From positions 1 to 10,493 of the forward strand of contig JBCCZC010000188.1 of assembly GCA_039188505.1 (NCBI GenBank): a DNA stretch of 10,493 nucleotides, read 5' to 3'. This DNA is from JBCCZC01 sp039188505 (lineage in GTDB: Bacteria > Pseudomonadota > Gammaproteobacteria > Xanthomonadales > SZUA-38). Shown here one piece after another: positions 1-5,225 of the stretch. Both the position numbers and the translations under genes were made by a program. The notes beneath the pieces are model-generated. The model had not been told where the DNA came from and did not search any database. It saw only the letters and a list, made by a program, of their open reading frames with translations. Numbering within the stretch: position 1 is the first letter of the stretch; each line of letters opens with the position of its first letter.

Positions 1-132
1 CTGCAGCCGATTGGCAATGCCCTCGGTCGATTCGAGCATGGTGTCGCTCTTCTGCTCGATCTGGTCTAGCCGCGCCTGGATGGCGCCGTCGCGCTCGTCG
101 AGCGCCTTAGTGACTGCTTCCATGGTGTCCAT
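1..132 (-). CDS. HK97-type major capsid protein, N-terminus only (partial)
   Basis: Forty-four codons are visible, from the ATG at 132 to the window edge. The peptide starts MDTMEAVTKALDERDG and continues as a charged helix rich in Glu, Asp, Gln and Lys (IQARLDQIEQKSD), the look of the scaffolding delta domain at the N-terminus of HK97-fold capsid proteins. A GGAG lies 10 nt upstream of the ATG. The gene starts 60 nt after the prohead protease stop, where the capsid gene stands in HK97-like modules. The identification rests on position and this coiled-coil-like start, because the capsid fold itself is outside the window. A separate scaffold protein is the main alternative. Confidence 0.6.
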   Translation of the reverse strand, partial: MDTMEAVTKALDERDGAIQARLDQIEQKSDTMLESTEGIANRLQ

Positions 133-192
133 GGGGTGTTAACTCCGGAATCGTTGGGCGCTGCTTTACAGCGCGTCGAGAATGTCGGTGAG

Positions 193-774
193 TTACGCGG
201 ACTCGCCGCGGTAGGCCTGCCAGCCCTTCGTAGCCAGCCGAGCGGCCTCGCGTCGGGAGATGCCGAGGGAATCGGCCAGGAACCGCTCGTAGGCCGGCAG
301 GGTGTCGATCCCGGCCGCGGCCTTGACCGCCGTCACTCGGGCCTGGGAGTTTGCGGGGAGACTGACCAGGCTCACCTCGAGTAGCTTCACCTCGTAGATC
401 AGGTTGCCCGCTTCACCTTGCTCGGTGTCCATCGGATTGAATCCGATGCTGAACCCAAGCGCGCCGGCTCGGGCCAGATCGAAAGCCTCCCGGGCCTTCG
501 CGACGCTCAGCGCCAGCTGACCTTGAACGCGCAGGCCGTGATCGTCTTCGGAGAGTTCGTTCCAAACGCCGATAGGAACCGCCGGATTGTGGGCCCACAA
601 CATCGCCGGAGCCGTGCGATCCGCCCGGTGCATCTCGAGACTCTTCTTGAAGGCGCCTGGCTGCACCACATCGCCGTAGGAGTCCACGTTGCCGAAGACG
701 GATCCATAGCCTTCGATGTAGCCGCTTGGCTCGGCCTTGAACTGACAAATCGGTGGTGTGTGTCTCTGGTCCAT
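193..774 (-). CDS. HK97-family prohead protease
   Basis: This 193-aa protein matches the phage prohead maturation proteases (herpesvirus-assemblin-like serine proteases), which cleave capsid and scaffold proteins inside the prohead. Seen directly: the N-terminal block GYIEGYGSVFGNVDSYGDVV (residues 18-37) followed by PGAF; LWAHNP with candidate catalytic His62; GALGFSIGF with candidate nucleophile Ser109; and the late block LLEVSLVSLPAN typical of the family. The length is normal. I chose the ATG at 774, just before the conserved region, with GGTGA 4 nt upstream. An ATG at 786 and a GTG at 963 are in frame, and the frame is open back to 963, so a longer form cannot be excluded. It sits between two small unknown genes and the capsid gene. 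Portal and large terminase, its usual upstream neighbours, are missing. Confidence 0.92.
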   Translation of the reverse strand: MDQRHTPPICQFKAEPSGYIEGYGSVFGNVDSYGDVVQPGAFKKSLEMHRADRTAPAMLWAHNPAVPIGVWNELSEDDHGLRVQGQLALSVAKAREAFDLARAGALGFSIGFNPMDTEQGEAGNLIYEVKLLEVSLVSLPANSQARVTAVKAAAGIDTLPAYERFLADSLGISRREAARLATKGWQAYRGESA

Positions 775-837
775 CGCTTCACCCATGCTCAAATCGGGAC
801 CGCACGCTTGCGCTTCGCGTGGTCGTCGCTTTGGCCA

Positions 838-907
838 GTCGCCAGGACTGAAACCGGGTGCCGCGTCGCCAGGACGGTAGGCGGGGTGTCGGCCGTCACC
901 AGGACGG
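838..907. repeat. Three 13-bp direct repeats upstream of the protease gene
   Basis: GTCGCCAGGACTG (838-850), GTCGCCAGGACGG (865-877) and GTCACCAGGACGG (895-907) are near-identical copies spaced 27 and 30 bp apart. They lie in the 172-nt stretch between orf100 and the protease start. In the open frame continuing upstream from the protease they encode repeated (R/S)PGD peptides. They may be a binding-site array, an mRNA leader element or a coding repeat in an N-terminal extension. A weak promoter-like TTGACC (945-950, minus strand) lies just upstream, without a convincing -10. Confidence 0.55.
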
Positions 908-946
908 AACCGACACTGTGCATATTCCCAGTAGTGGCTCGCTCGG

Positions 947-1249
947 TCAATGGGAGCCCCCACGGTTGAACTCGGAGACCTGGGAGCCGAGCGTCTGCGC
1001 GCGCTCCATCACCAGGTCGGCGGCCGCGCCGGCGGGGATCGGACCAAGGACCGACCAGCCGACCACGGCCAGCTCGCCCTCGATCTCGGCAAGCTGGCAC
1101 GTCCAGAGCGCATCGGTGCGCGGACAGTGCTTGGTGAGGAGTCCGGGCTCGTCGGCCCGGTTGATCGCTTCGGCGAATTCCAGCGCGGCCTCGGTGGACA
1201 GGATCGGGAAAGCCACGCGCGGCTTCGTCAGGTTCTCGAACGGCATCAT
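947..1249 (-). CDS. Small unknown protein, paralogue of the preceding gene product (orf100)
   Basis: This 100-aa protein is not recognised from known families. The ATG at 1249 follows the upstream stop by 3 nt, with GGAGG 9 nt before it, so translation is probably coupled. Residues 35-71 align with residues 27-64 of the protein encoded at 1253-1534: both contain PG-x4-HCP, then GELAVV after 14-15 residues, then GPI exactly five residues after GELAVV, followed by an Ala-rich helix ending in a V..A pattern. The CxxC pair of the paralogue is absent here. It lies where HK97-like modules usually carry large terminase or portal, but at 100 aa it can be neither. A head accessory or packaging role is only inferred from position. 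Confidence 0.75.
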   Translation of the reverse strand: MMPFENLTKPRVAFPILSTEAALEFAEAINRADEPGLLTKHCPRTDALWTCQLAEIEGELAVVGWSVLGPIPAGAAADLVMERAQTLGSQVSEFNRGGSH

Positions 1250-1252
1250 GGC

Positions 1253-1534
1253 TCAGTGCCTCCGGTCGTCGTTGAGGATCTCGGGCTCGAAGCCAGCATC
1301 GCGGGCCTTCGTCGTGACCATCTCGAGCGCGGCCGCCTGCTCGATCGGACCGATTGCCTCGTACTTCACAACGGCCAGCTCTCCGTCGTGATGGTCAATG
1401 CTGGCCTGGACCAGGGCGCCGCCCAGGTGCGGGCAGTGCTGGGCGACCTGGCCCGGCTCGGTCTTCTTCATCGCGTTGCGCATGAGGTCCTCCTGGCAGG
1501 ACCTGCACATCATGGGAAAGGGTGCGAATTTCAT
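1253..1534 (-). CDS. Small Cys/His-containing unknown protein (orf93)
   Basis: The 93-aa product starts MKFAPFPMMCRSC. C10, C13 and the cluster H33/C34/H36 could form one zinc site (inference from spacing only). The second half carries HCP, GELAVV and GPI blocks shared with the next gene, so the pair looks like a tandem duplication. The ATG at 1534 is preferred over an in-frame ATG at 1555, because GGAGG stands 8 nt before it and nothing suitable precedes the other. That ribosome site overlaps the end of the terminase-like gene, and only 17 nt separate the two genes. No known family is recognised. Confidence 0.75.
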   Translation of the reverse strand: MKFAPFPMMCRSCQEDLMRNAMKKTEPGQVAQHCPHLGGALVQASIDHHDGELAVVKYEAIGPIEQAAALEMVTTKARDAGFEPEILNDDRRH

Positions 1535-1551
1535 CGTGGTGGCCTCCTCGG

Positions 1552-1971
1552 TCATCCGAAACACGAGAACGGGTTGTCTTCGGGCTTGGTCGTGGGCGTG
1601 GAGCCGGTCAGGCCCACAGCGTCGTGCAGACGTCGGTACTCGACCCACACGGCCGCGCTCTGGCTCCGGCCGCCGTGCTCGTGTCGATTCCAAAGCTCGG
1701 CGTGCACGGCCGTCAGGTGTGCGATCAGGTCCAGCTTCTCGCGGGCCAGCTGGTTGTTGCGCATCAGCAGCCGGCACACGCGATCCCAGAAGGCCGTCGC
1801 CGATTTCGCCTTGCGCGGGGACCACCGCTCGATAAGCTCGGCCAGGTCCTGGGGCATGTCAGGTGGATCGTCGCCGGTGATCAGCTCGAGGACGGTTCCC
1901 TTGCCCTCGGTCGAGTTCGAGGGGCGGTAGGTGCCCCGGCGTCGCTTCTGGGCATCGGTCTTGCGGGTCAT
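1552..1971 (-). CDS. Probable phage terminase small subunit (P27-like)
   Basis: This 139-aa protein would recognise the packaging site and load the large terminase onto DNA. The basic start MTRKTDAQKRRRGTYRP resembles the basic start of P27-family small terminases. It is followed by a Pro-rich linker with MPQDL, a helical region with W62 and the L..NNQL...KLD pattern, then VW..YRRLHDAVGLTGS matching the family's LGLTPS-type segment, and a C-terminal NPFSCFG tail. The start at 1971 has GGAGG 7 nt upstream; a longer open frame upstream has no such site. The 126 nt separating it from the Spo11-like gene hold an imperfect palindrome (CCGAAA/TTTCGG, 1982-1995) beside the ribosome site, a possible operator. 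The call is by pattern and gene order. A DNA-binding protein of another phage family is possible. Confidence 0.6.
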   Translation of the reverse strand: MTRKTDAQKRRRGTYRPSNSTEGKGTVLELITGDDPPDMPQDLAELIERWSPRKAKSATAFWDRVCRLLMRNNQLAREKLDLIAHLTAVHAELWNRHEHGGRSQSAAVWVEYRRLHDAVGLTGSTPTTKPEDNPFSCFG

Positions 1972-2097
1972 CTCGGTTCCTCCGAAAGTTTTCGGTCTGC
2001 ACGCAAAAAAATGACTGGGGGCGCGTATGGCGAGGGGTGCTTCGTCAAGGATCGACCCCCCCTTTCCCCCGGCGCGCGCCGCAATCTGCAACCAGTC

Positions 2098-2967
2098 TCA
2101 ATTTGCGCTCCACAGTTCGTTCCATGTCTGTTGAAACTCATGCATCGACTCGCGCTCTGCACGCTCCACAGCGATCGCTCGATTCCACTTCACGAAGTCG
2201 ATGACGGACTCGATATGCTCGCGGACACGGTCGCGAAGGTCGTTCGGGTTCATCGCATCGAGTTCCCAGCAGGTAACCCCGTGGTGCTCTACGAACCATC
2301 GGTGCCGGGGGTCCTTCTTCTTGGTTCCGGCCGAGAAGCTCGGCAGGTGTTCATCAAGGCCTTGGACGATGGCGATTCGCTCAAACCGGCCGCCGGCGCC
2401 GTATCGCTCCAGCCTGGCGGGCAGGTCCACGTCGGTCATATAGCGGCCGCTCGGATCGTGGTCGCCGATGTAGAATGCGATGAAGTCCTTGTCCAGCCAC
2501 TCAGCGTCGGCACTGTCTTCGGCTGCCTGCCGCACGGCGGTGTAGCTGCCGAAGCCTTTCATGACCCGGAAGGTCACGCCGTATTCCCTCAGCACGGGCT
2601 GGAGCACGCCGTGCACGGTGCCTTTCTCGCTCCAGATCTCGACCGTGGAGGGCTGGTCTTTCCAGTAGTCCTTCCGGTAGCCAGCAACAGCAGCATCGAT
2701 GATCTGCGACGGATCTTTCCACTGGGCGACGGTGGCGACCTCCCGCGACCCGTCGACCACTTTCGTCCAGTCGAGAACACCAGATTCACGCATGCCCGTC
2801 ATGATGCGACTCACCTTCTGAGTGAACCGGACCTCCATGCTGCCGATGCGTCCCTGGGTGAACAGGGCATAGCAAACGCCCCGCACGGTGATCGGCGCTC
2901 GCTCGTCAACGACGTCGAGAATGGCGGCCTCGAGTTCGAGGGTGGCTCTTGCCTTCCCGCGGGCCAT
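2098..2967 (-). CDS. Spo11/Topo VI A-like (Mini-A-like) Toprim protein
   Basis: This 289-aa protein carries both halves of the catalytic core of Spo11 and the A subunit of topoisomerase VI. An N-terminal winged-helix (5Y-CAP-like) region has ITVRGVCYALF (residues 26-36), which lines up with the family's VRDIYY motif and places Tyr33 as the candidate DNA-cleaving tyrosine. A Toprim domain follows: WSEKG with Glu114, MKGFGSYTAVR (136-146), and GDHDPSG with Asp169 and Asp171 as metal ligands. A later WELDAM resembles the C-terminal ELDA motif of Topo VI A. It is shorter than Topo VI A (about 360 aa) and no ATPase B subunit is visible; both fit the Mini-A group of mobile elements. I prefer the ATG at 2967 (GAGG 8 nt upstream) over the in-frame GTG at 2976. 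A role in DNA breakage, recombination or replication resolution is inferred. Confidence 0.8.
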   Translation of the reverse strand: MARGKARATLELEAAILDVVDERAPITVRGVCYALFTQGRIGSMEVRFTQKVSRIMTGMRESGVLDWTKVVDGSREVATVAQWKDPSQIIDAAVAGYRKDYWKDQPSTVEIWSEKGTVHGVLQPVLREYGVTFRVMKGFGSYTAVRQAAEDSADAEWLDKDFIAFYIGDHDPSGRYMTDVDLPARLERYGAGGRFERIAIVQGLDEHLPSFSAGTKKKDPRHRWFVEHHGVTCWELDAMNPNDLRDRVREHIESVIDFVKWNRAIAVERAERESMHEFQQTWNELWSAN

Positions 2968-3084
2968 CAAATGCACCTCGCATTCGTTGTGCGAACTTTC
3001 GGCCGCCCGCTATTTGAGAGCGATGAAAGCCTGGAAAGAGCCGCGCTAAAGCCGCCACCACATGGCAGATCTAGATAGGTGTGC

Positions 3085-3213
3085 GCATACGGGGTAACGG
3101 GGGGTGCGCAAATTGCCCTGACTGGGTCGCATACGGGGTAATGGGCATCGTGGAACACTCGGCCGATGTTCCATTGCCCCATATGTGTACCTGCTTGGGT
3201 CGCATACGGGGTA
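3085..3213. repeat. Origin-like cluster of GCATACGGGGTA repeats
   Basis: Three exact copies of GCATACGGGGTA lie at 3085-3096, 3129-3140 and 3202-3213. The last two extend to a 17-bp identity starting GGGTC (3124-3140 and 3197-3213). An inverted, slightly diverged copy (CATATGGGGCAA on the minus strand) lies at 3174-3185. Start-to-start spacings of 44 and 73 bp are close to whole numbers of helical turns. The cluster sits in the 252-nt gap between the replication-type gene (stop at 3220) and the Spo11-like gene (start at 2967). It is a candidate iteron-type origin bound by the adjacent protein, or an operator for the downstream genes. The rest of the gap (2968-3084) shows nothing clear. Confidence 0.65.
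3151..3173. repeat. Nested palindrome inside the repeat cluster
   Basis: Perfect 7-bp arms TGGAACA and TGTTCCA surround a core C plus the palindrome TCGGCCGA, so all but one base of the 23 are symmetrical. It lies midway between the direct copy at 3129-3140 and the inverted copy at 3174-3185, making a larger two-fold arrangement. This could be a dimer-binding operator, a replication-initiation hairpin or a recombination site. Confidence 0.65.
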
Positions 3214-3219
3214 GGCGAT

Positions 3220-3621
3220 TCAATTCGAATCCTTCCATCGATTGCTCGCTTTCCTGGTTGGGGAGACGTCGAGTTTGCCGTCGCAGGACGCGATCGGGTG
3301 CCACGTGAGCGCGTAGAGACTGCATCGATTTCGTCCACCCTGGCGCGTCCGTTCGATGAGTCCGGCCTCGAGCAGCTCGTCGATTGCGCGATGCAGCGTA
3401 CCCTTTGAGCGAAATAGTCCGCGCTGCCTGAGCGGCCCGAACGCCGCATGCAGATCGCCGTTGTTCCCCTCGCGCTTGTTGCTGCGGTGCCGGTGTTGGT
3501 AGACCAGATCGAAGAGCAGGGCGCGGGCGTGATTCGACAGCCTCCGGTAGGCCTCGCTCTCCATGATTCGATGGGGCACATGGACGAACGGCGCCGTCCG
3601 TTTTCGTCGCTGAGGGTCCAC
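3220..3621 (-). CDS. Winged-helix replication-type phage protein
   Basis: The 133-aa product resembles small helix-turn-helix proteins common in proteobacterial prophages and often placed in the replication region. Seen: a basic start, FVHVPHRIMES.AYR.LSNHARALLFDLVYQ (residues 12-42), the NNGDLHAAF block (53-61), a helix-turn-helix (about 63-92, SKGTLHRAIDELLEAGLI), and RQGGRNRCSLYALTW (94-107), a highly typical end of this group. There is no helicase or primase motif, so it would act as a DNA-binding initiator. The start is a GTG at 3621, with GGAGG 10 nt upstream. Its stop is only 6 nt from the first repeat of the origin-like cluster, which supports an initiator-origin pair. A transcription regulator of the same fold is the alternative. 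Confidence 0.7.
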   Translation of the reverse strand: MDPQRRKRTAPFVHVPHRIMESEAYRRLSNHARALLFDLVYQHRHRSNKREGNNGDLHAAFGPLRQRGLFRSKGTLHRAIDELLEAGLIERTRQGGRNRCSLYALTWHPIASCDGKLDVSPTRKASNRWKDSN

Positions 3622-3686
3622 GTGGGGAAGTCCTCCAGAATGGCCGGCGTGGTATCCTGCCGCCCGTGGGTTCCGATACCTGCATT

Positions 3687-3722
3687 GCCCGCCTGGTCCT
3701 CGCCGAGCGGGCTTTTTCTTTT
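3687..3722 (+). terminator. Rho-independent terminator facing plus, antisense to the element
   Basis: A perfect 6-bp GC stem GCCCGC (3687-3692) / GCGGGC (3707-3712) is followed at once by TTTTTCTTTT. It is a textbook intrinsic terminator for transcription toward higher coordinates. Every gene of the element runs the other way, and no plus-strand gene ends here. It lies in the leader between orf68 and the replication-type gene. In minus orientation the stem has no following T run. It may end an antisense RNA, or stop transcription running in from outside. Confidence 0.65.
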
Positions 3723-3736
3723 CTGCGGCATGCTCA

Positions 3737-3943
3737 TCAGTCGCAGCACCCGATCGTCCGAGCCGCCGCGCGCGCCTCCCGCGGATCCCGATACAGGCCA
3801 GCGATTACCCTGGCGTCGTCAACGAGCGGACGCAGTCGAAACTGTCCGATGTCTGGCGCGTGTGTGAGGTCTGCGACGATTCGGCCCCGGGCGTCTCGGA
3901 GCCGCTCACGCTCGATCGCGTTGGGCTTCGGCTGGCCGCTCAT
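3737..3943 (-). CDS. Small unknown protein (orf68)
   Basis: The 68-aa basic protein starts MSGQPKPNAIERERLRDARG and ends in ARAAARTIGCCD. It has no recognisable domain or membrane segment. Its ATG overlaps the stop of orf85 by four bases (ATGA). The chain of such overlaps from alpA onward makes it likely to be translated as part of one operon. A further short open frame begins in a TGATG overlap at its own stop. The function is unknown; a small DNA-binding or regulatory protein is a guess from its arginine content and position. Confidence 0.6.
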   Translation of the reverse strand: MSGQPKPNAIERERLRDARGRIVADLTHAPDIGQFRLRPLVDDARVIAGLYRDPREARAAARTIGCCD

Positions 3944-4197
3944 CGGTGGCCCTCCCGTCCGCTGAGCTTGTCCTCAGCGTCCATGAGTGCCTCGACGATG
4001 TTGTCGAGCAGGAGCATCACGCCGAAGCTGGTGTACTCGTCGAGGTCGATCTCTCGGGCGCCGCCGTCACTGCGAAGCACGCGTGCACCCAAGCTCAGCA
4101 CTGCCAGGACTCGGGAGATCGTCCGTTGCGGCGAATCGCCCACGAGGGCGTTCTTATCGACGATCATCTGCCACGCGAGGCTCTTGTCACTGATCAC
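3940..4197 (-). CDS. Small unknown protein (orf85)
   Basis: The 85-aa product has a GTG start at 4197, inside the end of orf65 (11-nt overlap). It shows a likely helical second half (SFGVMLLLDNIVEALMDAEDKL, residues about 57-78) with alternating hydrophobic and acidic residues that could make a dimer interface. The hydrophobic run is too short and too charged for a confident membrane helix. No family is recognised. Stop-start overlaps on both sides place it firmly in the alpA operon. Confidence 0.6.
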   Translation of the reverse strand: MISDKSLAWQMIVDKNALVGDSPQRTISRVLAVLSLGARVLRSDGGAREIDLDEYTSFGVMLLLDNIVEALMDAEDKLSGREGHR

Positions 4198-4384
4198 AGC
4201 CGACCTCCTCGAGTTGCTCGCGGATCTCGCGAAGGATGATGGCCAGGCCGTCGCGCGCGTCTTCGGAGAGCTTCCGTTCTTCGCCGCTGACGGTCGTTTC
4301 CAGAAGCTCCTCGATCGCGTGCAGCTTGCGGACGGGCTTCAGGAGCGGGAGGGGGCCGATCTGGGGTGTGCGGGCAGTGCTCAT
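4187..4384 (-). CDS. Small unknown helical protein (orf65)
   Basis: The 65-aa product starts at an ATG that overlaps the alpA stop (ATGA, 4381-4384), so translation is probably coupled. After a short Pro-rich start, most of it is predicted helix with many Glu and Lys/Arg (for example AIEELLETTVSGEERKL and ILREIREQLEEV), a possible short coiled coil. No family is recognised. Its tight link to the excisionase-type gene suggests a regulatory or accessory role, which is inference only. Confidence 0.6.
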   Translation of the reverse strand: MSTARTPQIGPLPLLKPVRKLHAIEELLETTVSGEERKLSEDARDGLAIILREIREQLEEVGCDQ

Positions 4385-4593
4385 GCTTCAGCCGCCTCGC
4401 GCACTTCGCAAGACGCAATCAGTTCATGGACATGCTCGGCAAGGATTACTCGGCGACTGCCGATCACGGAGTACGGAAGGTCCCCGTCCCGCATCAGCTT
4501 GTAGATCTTCGAGCGGCTCCAGCCGGTGGCGGCGGACAGCTCGTCGGGGTGGTATGAAATACGCCCGGTGGGCGCCTTGTTCGGGTGGGTCAT
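4381..4593 (-). CDS. alpA: AlpA-type excisionase / transcription regulator
   Basis: The 70-aa protein is a compact MerR-like winged helix of the AlpA/HTH_17 kind. Phage satellites and prophages use such proteins to activate int and promote excision. The core runs from about residue 15 to 52: DELSAATGWSRSKIYKLMRDGDLP is the helix-turn-helix, then SVIGSRRVIL forms the wing, and AEHVHELIAS the last helix. The ATG at 4593 has GTGAGGG six nt upstream, and that ribosome site lies in one arm of a perfect inverted repeat. It heads a chain of four genes with overlapping stops and starts. It lies downstream of int and orf176 rather than beyond int. The name is by family; it could act only as regulator. 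Confidence 0.8.
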   Translation of the reverse strand: MTHPNKAPTGRISYHPDELSAATGWSRSKIYKLMRDGDLPYSVIGSRRVILAEHVHELIASCEVREAAEA

Positions 4594-4600
4594 TACATGC

Positions 4601-4620
4601 CCTCACGGTTGAAAGTGAGG
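4601..4620. promoter_or_regulatory. Inverted repeat covering the alpA ribosome-binding site
   Basis: CCTCAC (4601-4606) and GTGAGG (4615-4620) are perfect 6-bp arms around an 8-nt loop. In the minus-strand mRNA the second arm is the GTGAGG Shine-Dalgarno of alpA, six nt before its ATG. It could be an RNA hairpin hiding the ribosome site, or a DNA operator for self-control. Confidence 0.55.
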
Positions 4621-4662
4621 ACAGGGTGGATTCTGGTGGTGGTCGTCGTCGAGGACGCGAAC

Positions 4663-4678
4663 CGGCAGTTTTCTGCCG
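4663..4678. repeat. Perfect hairpin after orf176
   Basis: CGGCAG, a TTTT loop and CTGCCG form a 6-bp stem, 16 nt past the orf176 stop in the minus direction. No T run follows in either direction, so it is a weak terminator at best. It may protect or process the mRNA, or be a protein-binding site in the alpA upstream region. Confidence 0.4.
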
Positions 4679-4694
4679 CTACACGTCCACCCGT

Positions 4695-5225
4695 TCAGCT
4701 CTTGCGCTTGAACGTGTCGAGGTCGAATTCTCCAAGTTCGATTTCAGCGGCCGCCAAAATCGCGCCTGCGGCTTCGTGCTGCCGCTCTTCGGTCCAGTCT
4801 TCGGGAAGGATGGCGCGAAGGTCCCTTACCATGCTCCAGAACACGGTGCGTGGCTTCACTCGATCGCGCGAAGGGTCCGCACTGTCCGCAATAGCCGCCA
4901 GCCGGGGCAGCGTCGCGTCTCGAAGATGAACCAATTCGCGAAAGTCGACGAAGGCCGTCACCTCCGCGTCGAGCACAGGTCCCATTTCGAGCAAGGCGCC
5001 TCGGAGCTTCTCCGCGTGTCTGGCGATCTTCGTTGCCGTTCGTCGCTCGGTCTTCCCGTCGTGCTCTGCCAAGTCGCGCACCAGGCGCTCCGCTGCCCGG
5101 TACCGCCCCAGCAGCCTCTCGACCTCTTCCCACTTCGCTTCAAGGTTGTCGGCCGTCGCTATCGACTCGCTCAGGAAGAATTGCCGCAGCTCTTCGAAAA
5201 CCTGGATGTTCGGCTTCGCGCTCAC
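4695..5225 (-). CDS. Unknown helical protein coupled to integrase (orf176)
   Basis: The 176-aa product is not recognised. It is largely predicted helix with heptad-like stretches (EAKWEEVERLLGRYRAAERLVRDL, about residues 29-52, and the following charged segment), and has no signal peptide or membrane helix. The GTG start at 5225 overlaps the integrase TGA in GTGA, and GAGG stands 7 nt upstream within the integrase gene, so it is translated together with int. The position between integrase and excisionase fits either a recombination accessory factor or a cargo gene; neither is shown by a motif. A 101-nt gap with two hairpins separates it from alpA. Confidence 0.7.
   Translation of the reverse strand: MSAKPNIQVFEELRQFFLSESIATADNLEAKWEEVERLLGRYRAAERLVRDLAEHDGKTERRTATKIARHAEKLRGALLEMGPVLDAEVTAFVDFRELVHLRDATLPRLAAIADSADPSRDRVKPRTVFWSMVRDLRAILPEDWTEERQHEAAGAILAAAEIELGEFDLDTFKRKS

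Noticed and set aside
838..907. CRISPR-like array
   Set aside because: Only three short 13-bp repeats with gaps of 14 and 17 bp and no cas genes; not a CRISPR array.
950..1930. A 326-codon plus-strand open frame
   Set aside because: It lies opposite orf100, orf93 and the terminase-like gene, has no domain, and arises from the codon bias of the other strand.
2030..2060. Minus-strand promoter TTGACG before the terminase-like gene
   Set aside because: No -10 box at a usual spacing could be found.
1522..3078. A 518-codon plus-strand open frame
   Set aside because: It runs opposite the Spo11-like and terminase-like genes, which have motifs and ribosome sites; it shows no domain of its own.
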